Assembly (NCBI GenBank): GCA_965644295.1
Contig: CBFFRP010000150.1
Location: 1 to 64,000 of the forward strand
Source of the DNA: Paraphysomonas bandaiensis
Lineage: Eukaryota; Chrysophyceae
Reading direction: 5' to 3'
DNA length: 64,000 nucleotides
The position numbers were made by a program, and so were the translations under genes. The notes beneath the pieces were generated by a model. That model had not been told where the DNA came from and did no database searches. It worked only from the letters and a program-made list of their open reading frames with translations. Positions 21,657 through 32,198 of this stretch are shown piece by piece. Positions within the stretch are counted from its first letter, which is position 1. Each line of letters starts with the position of its first letter.

Positions 21657-23914
21657 TGGTAGCGGATGGTAGTTGTAGGGATGGGGAAGATGACAAGAAG
21701 CTACGGTTTGACAAGAACCAAGCAGACTATTCAGCGAGAAAAATCAAGATGCATCTAATGAAGAAAAACCGAAACCATCTTGGCTTGGAGGACCCGCCAG
21801 CCGGAGGAAGGAATTTAGAGTCATGGAGAGAGCGTAATGATACCTGTGTTAGTACTATTTGGGAGGCTTGCGAGCATGACCCTGATGTGTTGGAGGTAGC
21901 CAATCAATATTTGGAGGGGAAGGCAATTTTACCTGCTGATGATCCTGCTAAGGAGGTGTTATCCAGTGAGCTCCTTCAGACACTGGTTGATAGGTTCAGA
22001 GGCGAGATTGGGACTGTATTGGAGAAGACTACGGCAGAATACAATTCGTTCAAAATAAGGCCGGGGGAAAAGGTGTCTGTTGGGGTAGATCGACTGAACG
22101 GTATAATCCAGAAGCTCATAAAATTGGGACAACCGCAGACAGAGGCAAGTAAATTAGCAAAGATAAAAGCAGCGCTGCAGATAGAGGAATTACATGATTT
22201 ATGGATGTCGGTAGCGATGATGCCTAAAGCAACAACTACATTTGATTCGGTGAAAGAGGCTTGTGAAGAGTATGACGAGGCTATGACGCAGCTGAAGAAA
22301 CTAAAGGGAGACAAATCTGAAGAGATCAATTTTACGGCGTCGAAGGAGCCAGTGGTTTGTTCATTTTGTCGGAAGAAGGGACATGTAGCAGCGAATTGTT
22401 ATGCTAAGGAACGACAAAGAAAAATGGATAAGTTCAAAAGAAAAGGGAAGACAAAGGAAAAGGCTTCGAAGAGTGTGCAGCAGCCAGGATCAAAGGATTA
22501 TACTGGTTGTCATATCTGTGGAGATTTTAGTCATAAAGCCCGACAGTGCAAGTCGAAAAAACGGAAGAACATAAAAAACCCGGATAATGAGAATCCTCGA
22601 AAATCGAACAGGAAATTCGAGACAGAATGGAAGAAATACGTCAACGACGGAGAGTCGTCGGATGATGAAGCGAATATGTTTGGAGAAGAGGTTTTGCTAT
22701 CGGTGGATACGTCGGAAGAACCTCGTGTATATCTGGACAGTTGTGCAAGTAAAAGACTGTTTATAGTAAAGGATAAAATTGCACTGGAGTCATTTACTCC
22801 TGAGTTTGGGGCAATCCAACTAACTAGAAAGGGTTCTCAATTGGAGACACAGGGAACTGGTACATTCGGGGAATGGAGAGACATCAGAGTTAGTGAAGAA
22901 GCGGTGAAGAACATTGTGTCAGGAGGAATGCTGAGATCAATGGGATACGGATTACAACTGCTTCGAAAGCCTAAAATCGTGGAATTGGACTCTGGAAACG
23001 AGGTGTTGACTGGAGAGTACGATGAGCATGGAGGAATGCCGTATGTGGACTTGATGGAGGTGTTAAATCTGCCAAATGTGTCTATGTGCAATCAGATGGA
23101 GGAGGTAAATTTGTCGGATAATACAGGACAAGATGCGTTGGATCGCTTACATGAGCGTACTGGACATGTCTCGAAATCGAAGTTAATAGAAGCTCACCGA
23201 CACATGTTATTCAGAGGATCAGGACTACAACGACATCACCTTTCGAAGGCAAAGGAGAAGAGTTGCAAGAAACCCCTGTGTAAATGGTGTGCCAAGGCGA
23301 AGATAACCAGGCATTCGTTCAAATCACGGGACAACGAAGAGCTAAGCGCAGTCAGGTTCCTGGAAAGAGTAACAGCGGACATCTCCGTCTATCTCAATTG
23401 TGAATCCAGACAAGGGTATAAGTACGTGCTCCTATTTACGGACTTAGCAACAAAGATGATATGGGAATATGGATTGAGGACTCGAAGCGGAGAGGAGGTG
23501 TTCAAATGTCTACGACACTTGTGCGAGGTCCACTTAGTGAAGTACGAGGGGTGGAACCGTATAGTGGAGTATCATGCCGATGGAGGATCCGAACTTATTA
23601 GTCAGCAGATAAGAGAGTATCTGTTGCAGCGATATGGGACTCGGGTGTCACATACAACACGAGACACGCCAGAGCTCAACGCGGTGTCTGAGAGGAAATT
23701 CCGAACAATTGGGGAGATGACACTGACGATGTTGACGGCATCTGGACTTCCAAAGTCGTTCTGGTTTGATGCTTATCAAACTGCATGTTACATTGTGCGA
23801 CGAATGCCAACTCGGACGTGGCAAGGATGGATGTCTCCATATGAGTGTGTCCCAGGGGGAGCGTTCCCAGCCTATCGTGGCTACGGAAATGGGGGTGCAA
23901 AGCATATGTGCTAA
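21641..23914 (+). CDS. Copia gag, protease and integrase part of the polyprotein
   Basis: 757 residues. Gag contains two zinc knuckles, CSFCRKKGHVAANC and CHICGDFSHKARQC. The protease active site reads YLDSCASK, with Cys where DSGAS is usual. Next are the pre-integrase HHCC region (RLHERTGHVSK ... CKWC) and integrase with TADIS, HADGGSE and NAVSERKFR supplying the D, D and E of DD35E. The frame departs from the expected sequence after PYECVPGG and ends 60 nt later. The start codon lies 16 nt before the end of the 5' LTR, so translation begins within the LTR and reads through the primer-binding site. Confidence 0.92.
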   Translation: MSTSVMVADGSCRDGEDDKKLRFDKNQADYSARKIKMHLMKKNRNHLGLEDPPAGGRNLESWRERNDTCVSTIWEACEHDPDVLEVANQYLEGKAILPADDPAKEVLSSELLQTLVDRFRGEIGTVLEKTTAEYNSFKIRPGEKVSVGVDRLNGIIQKLIKLGQPQTEASKLAKIKAALQIEELHDLWMSVAMMPKATTTFDSVKEACEEYDEAMTQLKKLKGDKSEEINFTASKEPVVCSFCRKKGHVAANCYAKERQRKMDKFKRKGKTKEKASKSVQQPGSKDYTGCHICGDFSHKARQCKSKKRKNIKNPDNENPRKSNRKFETEWKKYVNDGESSDDEANMFGEEVLLSVDTSEEPRVYLDSCASKRLFIVKDKIALESFTPEFGAIQLTRKGSQLETQGTGTFGEWRDIRVSEEAVKNIVSGGMLRSMGYGLQLLRKPKIVELDSGNEVLTGEYDEHGGMPYVDLMEVLNLPNVSMCNQMEEVNLSDNTGQDALDRLHERTGHVSKSKLIEAHRHMLFRGSGLQRHHLSKAKEKSCKKPLCKWCAKAKITRHSFKSRDNEELSAVRFLERVTADISVYLNCESRQGYKYVLLFTDLATKMIWEYGLRTRSGEEVFKCLRHLCEVHLVKYEGWNRIVEYHADGGSELISQQIREYLLQRYGTRVSHTTRDTPELNAVSERKFRTIGEMTLTMLTASGLPKSFWFDAYQTACYIVRRMPTRTWQGWMSPYECVPGGAFPAYRGYGNGGAKHMC
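21657..21669 (+). promoter_or_regulatory. Primer-binding site, initiator-tRNA-Met type
   Basis: TGGTAGCGGATGG starts at the first base after the 5' LTR. TGG pairs with the tRNA CCA end, and TGGTAGC matches the complement of common eukaryotic initiator tRNA-Met 3' ends. It lies within the gag reading frame. Confidence 0.7.
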
Positions 23915-26238
23915 CACCCAAGGCCGACAGGAGGAAGGACTGGGAGGACAAAGCAATGACAGGTTATTTCATAGGGTATCCAGCTGATCGAAAAGGATAC
24001 AAGGTGCTAGTGGGGGACACCGTAGTACACTCTGTACATGTATTATTTGATGAATCGGTACCTGAGAGGTCTCAGGATTATTATAGAGAGCTGGAGGAGG
24101 CTCAAGTGGCTATAGATCCCGAGGCTCGTCAACCGGGTGAGTTTGAGTATCTTATCGGAAAGCACCATGAGGATGGTGGTCTGCTATACAAGACTAACAG
24201 AGTGGTGATAAGGAAGGGACTTATTGTGGGATACCGGTCGTTGGTTACTGGTAACCAGGTTCAAGTGGAGGATAAAACTCCTATTCATATTGCTGACATC
24301 AAGAAGATGACAGAGGATCTTGCGCAGAGGGTGGTTAGGGCCAGAGTTACTGACAACCGTGACGGCGGTATCAGCGGAGTGGTGCCACAGCAGTCGGAAA
24401 GTGGGCAGGTGCAGCCCCAGGCTGACTCAGCATTACCTTCGGGGGAAGGGACCCCTGCCGAGAATCATCCGCACGGCAAACGCGCAAGAACTCCAAGGAC
24501 GGTAACGAATGTGTCGGTGTTAGGACAAATCCATCATTTGAGTGATGAGAGTGATGTGAGTGACCTTTTACAGGAGGCAGACTCAGTGTGGATGTCAGCG
24601 GAAGAGTCGACAGTGCCTCAGACACATCGTGAGTCCTTGGAGAGTGCCGAGCACAGGGAGTGGAGACGAGCTCGCCGTGTAGAGCGAGAGGGTTTGGCGA
24701 AGCGAGATACCATGGAGGTGACTCGTATACCGGACGGAGTCGTCCCACTGCACTCCAAGTACGTCTATGGAAAGAAGTACGATAAGGAGGGAGAGGTCCG
24801 CCGATATAAGGCTCGTCTTGTAGCAATCGGTTGTGGACAGCAGTCGAGTGGTTGGGCGAACCATTTCGCACCCGTTGTTAAGGGGGTAACAGTGCGACTG
24901 TTAATCGCCATAGCTTTCGTGATGAACATGGTAATTCATCAACTGGATGTGTCTAACGCATTTCTATATGCAGATATAGAGGGGGATGTATATATGAAGG
25001 CAACTCCGGACTTTCAGCTGCCTGAGGGGTACTGCTTTAAGTTGAAGAAGTCGTTATACGGGCTTCGGAGTTCCCCGCGGTCGTGGTGGAAAACATTGGA
25101 TAAATTCATACGATCTATGCATTTTAAACCATGTGTATTAGACCCGTGTTTGTATTATCAGTATAAGGGCGATGAATTGATATTATTAACGATATATGTG
25201 GATGATATCCTAGTGTTAGGTCGTGATGTCAACATAGTGAAGGATATTAAAGCTCAACTGTGTGCGCGGTTTGATATGAAGGATATGGGCGAGATGGAAC
25301 ATTTTCTGAATGTTCGAGTCACAAGAACGCCAGAGTATATTCGTCTTGACCAATCAGTATATGCGGCTAAGATCTTAGAAAAGTTTGAAAAGTATCTTGG
25401 GTCACCGCGAAAGGTACGGAAGAGTCCTCTACCGGCGGAAGCAATGGATTTAGTGGCAAAAGGGGCGCGGCATGAGCATACCGAGGAGGAACAGCTTATA
25501 GTAGATAACTTCCCATATCGGCCGCTGATAGGTGCATTACTATATCTATCGATGAACACGAGGCCGGATATTGCCTATGCAGTGGGAGTACTGTCTCGGT
25601 TCAGTAATAAGGTGAATATTGAAGTATGCAAGCTATTAACACATGTATGGCAATATATTCGTGGTTCTATTGACAAAGGGATTCAATATGGGAGTAGACG
25701 GTTCGACTTCCATATGTTTACTGACGCGGATTGGGCGGGAGATCAGCTCTCCAGGAAGTCCACGTCGGGGTACGTTGGGTTTGCAGCGGGAGGGCCTATA
25801 GTCTGGCAGTCCAAACTGCAGACGACAGTGGCAACGTCAAGCATGCAGTCTGAGTATCAGTGTATTTACTCGGGTCTCCAAGAAGTGCTATGGGTTCGGG
25901 GGGTGACGGGTGAGATTAAGTTGAGGCTCATCAAACCCACACCATTCTTCATCGACAGTCAGAGTGCCCAGGATTTGGCCGAAAACCCAGTGTTTCACAA
26001 GAAGTCGAAGCACATTGAGATTAAGTATCACATGGTGAGAGAGCACGTGGATCCCAATCAGTTCAATACGATTAAGTTAGTGCATGTGCATACATCGCAA
26101 CAAGCAGCAGATATTTATACAAAGTCATTGGTTGGTTTATCATATATGGAGCAGAGAAAGAGAAATCTTGGAGAGAAAGTTAAGAGTTCCACTGAAGTGA
26201 TTAATGAGGGACCAAGGGATAAAAGAAGGCGCAAGTAG
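23845..26238 (+). CDS. Copia reverse transcriptase / RNase H part of the polyprotein
   Basis: This frame is shifted by -1 (equivalently +2) relative to the upstream frame and overlaps it by 70 nt. It resumes the integrase C-terminus (WLRKWGCKAYV, TGYFIGYP). A Ser/Pro-rich linker leads to reverse transcriptase (QLDVSNAFLYADIEGDVYM, KKSLYGLRSSPRSWW, YVDDILVLG) and RNase H (FTDADWAGDQLSRKSTSGY, TSSMQSEYQ, KHIEIKYH), ending with a basic tail KRRRK. All catalytic Asp motifs are intact. No independent start is needed if the break is a mutation or a recoding site; the listed start is only the first in-frame Met. Confidence 0.9.
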   Translation: MCPRGSVPSLSWLRKWGCKAYVLTPKADRRKDWEDKAMTGYFIGYPADRKGYKVLVGDTVVHSVHVLFDESVPERSQDYYRELEEAQVAIDPEARQPGEFEYLIGKHHEDGGLLYKTNRVVIRKGLIVGYRSLVTGNQVQVEDKTPIHIADIKKMTEDLAQRVVRARVTDNRDGGISGVVPQQSESGQVQPQADSALPSGEGTPAENHPHGKRARTPRTVTNVSVLGQIHHLSDESDVSDLLQEADSVWMSAEESTVPQTHRESLESAEHREWRRARRVEREGLAKRDTMEVTRIPDGVVPLHSKYVYGKKYDKEGEVRRYKARLVAIGCGQQSSGWANHFAPVVKGVTVRLLIAIAFVMNMVIHQLDVSNAFLYADIEGDVYMKATPDFQLPEGYCFKLKKSLYGLRSSPRSWWKTLDKFIRSMHFKPCVLDPCLYYQYKGDELILLTIYVDDILVLGRDVNIVKDIKAQLCARFDMKDMGEMEHFLNVRVTRTPEYIRLDQSVYAAKILEKFEKYLGSPRKVRKSPLPAEAMDLVAKGARHEHTEEEQLIVDNFPYRPLIGALLYLSMNTRPDIAYAVGVLSRFSNKVNIEVCKLLTHVWQYIRGSIDKGIQYGSRRFDFHMFTDADWAGDQLSRKSTSGYVGFAAGGPIVWQSKLQTTVATSSMQSEYQCIYSGLQEVLWVRGVTGEIKLRLIKPTPFFIDSQSAQDLAENPVFHKKSKHIEIKYHMVREHVDPNQFNTIKLVHVHTSQQAADIYTKSLVGLSYMEQRKRNLGEKVKSSTEVINEGPRDKRRRK

Positions 26239-26349
26239 GTACTGAGTTTTTTAGACAGAGGTTTAGACTTAGAGATGAGTCTATTTTACTGTCAAGAATT
26301 TTTTTTTATCTCAGGCATTCAATAGCTGGGAGGCGTCATAGTACAACAC

Positions 26350-26364
26350 TCAATTGAGGGGGAG
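26350..26364 (+). other. Polypurine tract of copia element
   Basis: ATTGAGGGGGAG immediately before the 3' LTR, the expected plus-strand primer position. Confidence 0.8.
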
Positions 26365-26657
26365 TGTTGAGATCTGAAGATTCTATATACTTGCAATTGA
26401 GTGCAGTATTATGTGAGATGCAAGGATCGAAAGATATATATGTAATTAGTACATTATATTATGTAGTATGAAACTGAAGTAGAAGTGGATGACTATACAG
26501 GATACGATCACTGAGTGTGTGGTTTGTACACTATAGTAGTAAATGAATGGTGTTGAACACATCGAACACAACTTAGGTTCTTTATCATGTAATGTTTATA
26601 ATTTCATCTTATCAGTTGAGAATAGTAAACCTTAGCAAATAATGTCAACTTCTGTTA
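26365..26657 (+). repeat. 3' LTR of copia element
   Basis: 293 bp, identical by eye to the 5' LTR, preceded directly by the polypurine tract and followed by CTTCT. Confidence 0.95.
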
Positions 26658-26662
26658 CTTCT

Positions 26663-27122
26663 AAATCTTAACACATAGAAGAAATAACAACTATAGCCAA
26701 TATCATACACAGTAATGTTTTTCATTCAATTAGATATCCTCTGTTCACTGAAATTAACACTCAGAAATATATTTTCAAACATGTTGGCAGAAATCCAGCA
26801 CAATTCGACCTCGGAACAAAGCATATGAAAAAATACAAAATTATGACATATGATTCACAGCTCTTAGTGAGCAACAACGTGAGTTCCCCTGCCTATTATG
26901 ACCGAACTAACATGCCAGACTTATAACCGTAATTAATATACAGAGAACAACTTCTACACTATCCAGTGATGGAATAATAATAAAACGCATCAGGTAGGGA
27001 TGCACACAAGTAATTTCAGTAACTTCAGTCGTGCTTTAAGAAATACTGCAGCAGTTGGGGGAGGGTTTAATTATTTTTATAGGGCCCTACAATTAAGCAG
27101 TGAGTTTAAGTGATGATATAAA
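26663..27122. other. Intergenic region 3' of copia insertion
   Basis: AT-rich, no gene recognised; 3' side of the GRK-like kinase gene. Confidence 0.4.
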
Positions 27123-29021
27123 TTAATACAGATGCTGCCATCGCGTGCGCAAACTCACCTTTAGATCTTCATACTGCATGAAAGTAACCACTTCCTCTAA
27201 GAAAGCATTCGGACGAATATAGTCCCACTTTGCAAAGATCTCATGGTCTGCATCCGTTAGTTCCAGCTTTTTCGCATTCACATCGTCACCGAATGTTCCA
27301 ATTTCGCTTTGAGATGCAACGTTTAGATCCCGTCGTGGCACGCAGGGTGGTGGTACAAGGTCATAACGATGCTCGTCCCAATTGATATCATCAAAGTATG
27401 CATGCGCCATTACTTCGCCCGGACCATTTGCCCCAAGTCTCGTCTTGCCATCCTTGATTAGCAGTTTACTGCAGAAGTCCTGTGTGGTTGCGTCAAATAT
27501 CTCTGGATCGAAAAAAGGATCCATTTCCTGGACAGCAAGATCGATAGCTTTCTCTTTGTCCTTTTTTCCTAGACCACCCCAGTTTCTGGCTACCTCAGTG
27601 CGGAAGGGGCAGACGCCTGACAAGAACTCATACAATACACATCCAAATGAGAACCAATCAACGGAAAGGTTGTAGCGCACACGATAGCCAGCCTCATCGC
27701 GACGAAGCATTTCAGGCGCCCAGTACCCTCGGGTACCACATGCGCCCGTAAGACCATTTCGAGGAGCTCTCACTGCAAGGCCTAAATCTGAAAGCTTCGT
27801 GCGTCCTTTTGCGTCCATAAGGATATTGTCTGGCTTCAGGTCCCGAAACACCACATTGATATCATGCAACGCTTTGAGACCCAGTAGAGTGCGCGCGATA
27901 TAGTACTTCGCCTCTCGCTTAGAAAACATACCCTTGCGGTATAAGTGGTATCCGAGGTCCCCTCCAACCATGAGATCAAGAATAAGAAATAGCTCTGTCG
28001 GAGACATGAATGCATACTTCAGACAGACTACGAAAGGACTATCAAGCATCAGGAGAATATTGCGCTCAGTCATGCATAATGTCTCGGACTTTTTTAGTTT
28101 AACCCGTTTGCGGTCCAAGACCTTCATGGCATATAACTGACCCGTTTGGCATTTCTTGCAACCATTTACCACCCCAAACCCTCCCCTTCCTAGCACTCGA
28201 AATAGTGTAAAGTCGTCCTCTGTTACCGGCTTCTCGGACAATGTAAGGAAGTTAAAGTATTTGCGATATGTTGGAGATCCCTTGAAAGTCTCCCAGTGTT
28301 TATCTTTCAAGAATGCGAACACAACACTGTCAATTTTATCAAAAAAGGTGTTTGGAATTGCCTCCTCATGTGTAAATTCGACGCCAGCACCAGTATTGTC
28401 TTTAGTCAAAGTTGTCAAGATATCCTCGACAATCTGGCCCCTCACACCAATGGCGTTGCCAAAACTGCCTTCAGAGTCAATATACTCGCCCCAATTTACT
28501 TGCCCCTCCCACACAGGAGTTGTTCGTGAAGTATTCGGCGGAATATCGGCACGGGAAGTCCGACCAGCGGATGACGGAAGTAAGTAATGTCTCATTACAG
28601 CCCGTGCAGCATCAATGCGTTTGAAAGGAGGAGAGTTCTAATATTAAACAAGTTAGAAAAAAACACAACCAAAGTACGCAGCAGCTTCACATAACATTTA
28701 CTTACTCTGAATTTGGCGATATCATACAAGAAGTTCCCATAAGTCTTGTCACCCGATTCCTTCAAGTACTTAACATACTACAAAAAAAATCACATTGATA
28801 GTATCCATACAATATAACTAACATACCAAATATAGCCCTAGACAAGTGGAACATATCCCTTCTAGTTCCAAGAGATAAGGATTCTTCTCTCGTAACTTAT
28901 TAACATATGCATCTACTTCTTCTAATGTAGGAAATTTCCATTCTTTAGTTGGTTTGGGTGTATCATCATGCATTGCATTAATAAATTGAGCATCTTCAAT
29001 AGCATCTTGTAAATCATCCAT
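27123..29021 (-). CDS. GRK-like AGC protein kinase with RGS-homology region
   Basis: Three exons are inferred: 29021-28827, 28777-28706 and 28637-27123, all in phase 0, giving 593 residues. The N-terminal third (LEEVDAYVNKLREKNPYLLELE ... CLGLYLYVKYL ... NFLYDIAKFR, assembled across exons) resembles the RGS-homology region that brackets the kinase in G protein-coupled receptor kinases. Kinase motifs are VLGRGGFGVV, YAMKVLDRKR, FRDLKPDN, LSDLGLAV (DLG in place of DFG, a GRK hallmark), GTRGYWAPEML and DWFSFGCVLYEFLSG. An AGC C-terminal extension follows. Substrates are probably receptors at the plasma membrane, but no lipid-binding tail is obvious, so the membrane anchor is unclear. Confidence 0.88.
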
Positions 29022-29399
29022 ATTAATAAATGATTTTTATGTGTGTATATGTATATGGAAATTAAATGAATATGTCGCGTTTAACGAGACAATAATTTGA
29101 TAAAGTTATATCGAATAATGATGAATTGTAATGATTGTGTAGCGTATAGTATGTAATGTGTGATAGATTATAACAACATCTATCTATACTACTATATGAG
29201 AGGTGTATGCTATCTCTCTATAAGAATGATAAGAATGTCTGATATGAGATTCAATGAAATGATGGGATGATATATGGTGGAGTAGAGTATCGTACTTCTT
29301 ATATAAAAAGAGAGTGAGAGTTGAGTTTATGTTCGAGTGAAGCGAAGGATAAGCATCGTGTGTGTCTCTATATCGTCATACAATCCACTCGTAGAATGA

Positions 29400-29438
29400 T
29401 GTATGTATGTATGTATGTATGTATGTATGTATGTATGT
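29400..29438. repeat. (TATG)n microsatellite upstream of GRK-like gene
   Basis: About 39 bp of uninterrupted tetranucleotide, 380 bp upstream of the GRK-like start codon. Confidence 0.95.
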
Positions 29439-29540
29439 CTATACTATACTGCTATGTATTTACATAGAAGGGACTGGAGTGGGAAAGGGAAGAGAATATA
29501 TGTGCAGTTTCATCTTTTTTTCATATTCAATACTGAAAGT

Positions 29541-29670
29541 ATACACAGCAACTCTTATCCGATACTGTAATGATGTATTGGACATTGGATAGGCAGACAC
29601 CATACACAGCAACTCTTATCCGATATTGATGTATTGGACAGGCAGACACGATACACAGCAACTCTTTGTC
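29541..29670. repeat. Imperfect tandem repeat, 2.3 units
   Basis: The string ATACACAGCAACTCTTATCC begins at 29541 and 29602, with a third partial copy at 29651. Each full unit continues with GATGTATTGGACA and GGCAGACAC. Unit lengths are 61 and 49 bp, the second with small deletions. Confidence 0.85.
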
Positions 29671-32198
29671 TGTCACTATATCATTATGAACCAATCATTG
29701 AGAAGTAAATATAGCAATTCTGATATGATTGGTTAGTGACAAGTACAGTCAACTGCAGATTGCATTCCTTGCAGATACTGCACAATTGCATCATATACTG
29801 ACTGCATTAGAAGCGATGTCTGTGTGTATATGCTATATAGATATCAATGATATGTTTCTAGATACACTCATGAGGTAGACAGCCTCTAAATGTATATAAA
29901 GCACTGATATCAGTTTAACTGCAAGCCTAAAGTTTAAAATTGTATACAGAAATAATCATACAAATCATGATCATATAAAGACAGTATATTACGTGAACAC
30001 ATTATTTCGTCAATGATTTAATGCTGGTGTATCGATGACGCTATAATACTCTCTAATGAAACCAACTCAAGAATCAAGTAGAGTAGCAGTTAAAGTTACG
30101 TAGCCCTATTGCGATTATCTTGACACACTATGAACTAATAATGCTATTGTTCTTTATGTATCATAATTCATGCTGAGCCAAATAACAAAACAACAAATAT
30201 ATGCTTTATATGCCTATTACACTGTTCAAGCTTAGCTTTCGAAGTATGTAATATCATACATCTAAATATACTTTGTTCAATATAAGTAGTGTCCCAGTAG
30301 CATGCTGATTATGTGATGAGGATGAATAGAGATGATATGTATCGGAGACAGGTGCACTTTAATTTCAGGAATATACCTAGATGCCAGATTGTTTATTACT
30401 GAGTGAATCAATGACTATTTCCTTTGCCATAGAAGTGCAATGATGAAGCCAAACATAGATATTAATTACTTCAACTTGGTATTACGAATTCGCTATGTAC
30501 TATATTGCAGTATATTGTGTCTAGCTTAACAAGAAACAAGAGTATAGTTCTATTTTACCACGGGTTATATAGGAAGGGTATATCGTCCCGAGCTCAAATT
30601 CGTTAAAACAAGGACTAAAACACTCTAGTATTTAAATTTTAGACAATGGACGATACTCCTTATCCTTAGGCTAAATTGCAGCGTATCCTCATGATGTTAA
30701 CAACTGAATAGTATAAATTGTAGAGCTATTGGTAGAGGGCTTGCTCATAAAGTAAACAGATGTTCCATGATTAATACTAAGAATGTATTGTTTCAATGAA
30801 TCGTATTTACGAAAGGAGTGGGTGCCACTGCTCCGAATCATCTATGTAGCATAAGATGTGGCATATTAATATTCTTTTAGTATTGTTTCGAAGTAAAATT
30901 AATTCTATTACTACAGTATATCACTTTTTTTTTGATATTAAACATTTAAGGGTACTTCTTAAAGAGTATTCTAATTTTTTTAATTTTAAAACCCTATTTA
31001 CAGAGGGCGTAATATGGAGCGAGAGCGGAATGTTAAATAAAAGAAAGGAAAATGGAAAGAGTTTTTTTCGTCGTCGTTGTGTGTGGGTGTCACAAACTGA
31101 TTTTATTATGATTTTCTACATCCGACGAAGGATGGAGGACAACTTGGAGTGTTTTATGATATCATTTTGAAAGTTTACTTATCATTGTGGTTTCCCTATA
31201 ATTCTATTATTAGTAACGTAGAAGAGAGTTTCTGTTCAAACCGAATATTGAATCTGAAAGTTTTTTTTCCCGGTGCTCATATAAGCGTTCTGTTGAACGT
31301 TGAACCAACTTCTGGTCAAAGAGGACGTCTTCTACGACAAAATATGGATTGTTTTGGCCAATCAATGCTAGCATTTTCCCCGACAAACAATGTACAATGT
31401 ACAGTGTATATTGCACTTATTGTTCCCTAGCCTACCGGGGTTACATAGAAATTGTGATTAATTGAGTTAAACATCTTGAATGATGATTGCATTAGGATTT
31501 AAACTAATACTTAAGCTTTAAACTAACTGCAAGGCGAATTTTTGTTTAAATCCTGTTATGTGCATCAGCACAACTACATTGCATAAAGCCAAGCAACACA
31601 TCTCTCCTATAAACTATCAGTAACTTCAGACCCTTCGAGACAGTAAAAAAACTAGCACTTACTTATGTTTTGCCTATTACTGATTGCTACGACTACGACG
31701 GAAGTAAATATCACCACACATCTCATTATAATAAATATAGAGCTATCGTGGCTCGCAATGAAATTGCTGTGACCTGTTAAGCGCGCATCATGGAACATGT
31801 ATATGAAACATATGAATGGAACGTATAGAAACTGTATATCGTGGTCAAGAACTCGTAACTGCCTACTGAGTACTAGCTGACGCCAGATAGTCAGACAGAC
31901 TCCACAATCTGAACAACTGCGAGAAGAAAATCGACCACACAGCGGCAGCACAAATCCTTGTAACCATTTCGAAAAACTAATAAATACGAGTGTTGACTCC
32001 AATCGCAACAGAAAACACTGGGGTCGTTCAACATGAACTGCAACAAGAACATATATTATCTCTTGATACGACAACAAATATAATAACTGACTTACATATG
32101 AAATCAGAAAGAATGGCCAACACTGTACGATGGAAAATCTGTATGGGGCGTGGTTAAATACTTGAATCAAAATATCGGCCGTGTACTTCAACATATCG

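Larger units (their letters stand above)
21359..26662 (+). mobile_element. Ty1/copia LTR retrotransposon, complete and recent
   Basis: Two 293-bp LTRs (21364-21656 and 26365-26657) appear identical on base-by-base reading and are flanked by the 5-bp target duplication CTTCT (21359-21363 and 26658-26662). Between them lie a primer-binding site, gag and pol in copia order (integrase before reverse transcriptase) and a polypurine tract. One frame change breaks the polyprotein near 23850. LTR identity means insertion was too recent for substitutions to accumulate. The element sits between genes and interrupts none. Confidence 0.97.
29022..32198. other. 3.2-kb gene-poor interval
   Basis: Upstream of the GRK-like gene and downstream of adenylyl cyclase. 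It contains a short TATG array (29400-29438), a tandem duplication (29541-29670), an inverted pair of about 18 nt (about 30572-30590 with 30650-30668) and T-rich DNA at 30920-31290. Frames of about 100 codons at 30856-31430 match nothing recognised and lack gene-like composition. A small unrecognised gene cannot be excluded. Confidence 0.4.

Noticed and set aside
23840-23870. Classical -1 ribosomal slippery site explaining the copia frame change
   Set aside because: In the zero frame the local codons (CCA GGG GGA) do not form an XXXYYYZ heptamer, and one copy cannot distinguish recoding from a simple indel.
24371-24871. 166-codon minus-strand frame inside the copia element
   Set aside because: Antisense of the gag-pol linker and start of reverse transcriptase, which have clear sense-strand motifs; no homology pattern of its own.
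30856-31430. Two overlapping frames of about 100 codons as a possible gene
   Set aside because: Composition follows T-rich local DNA, no domain or splice pattern was recognised, and the frames overlap each other.
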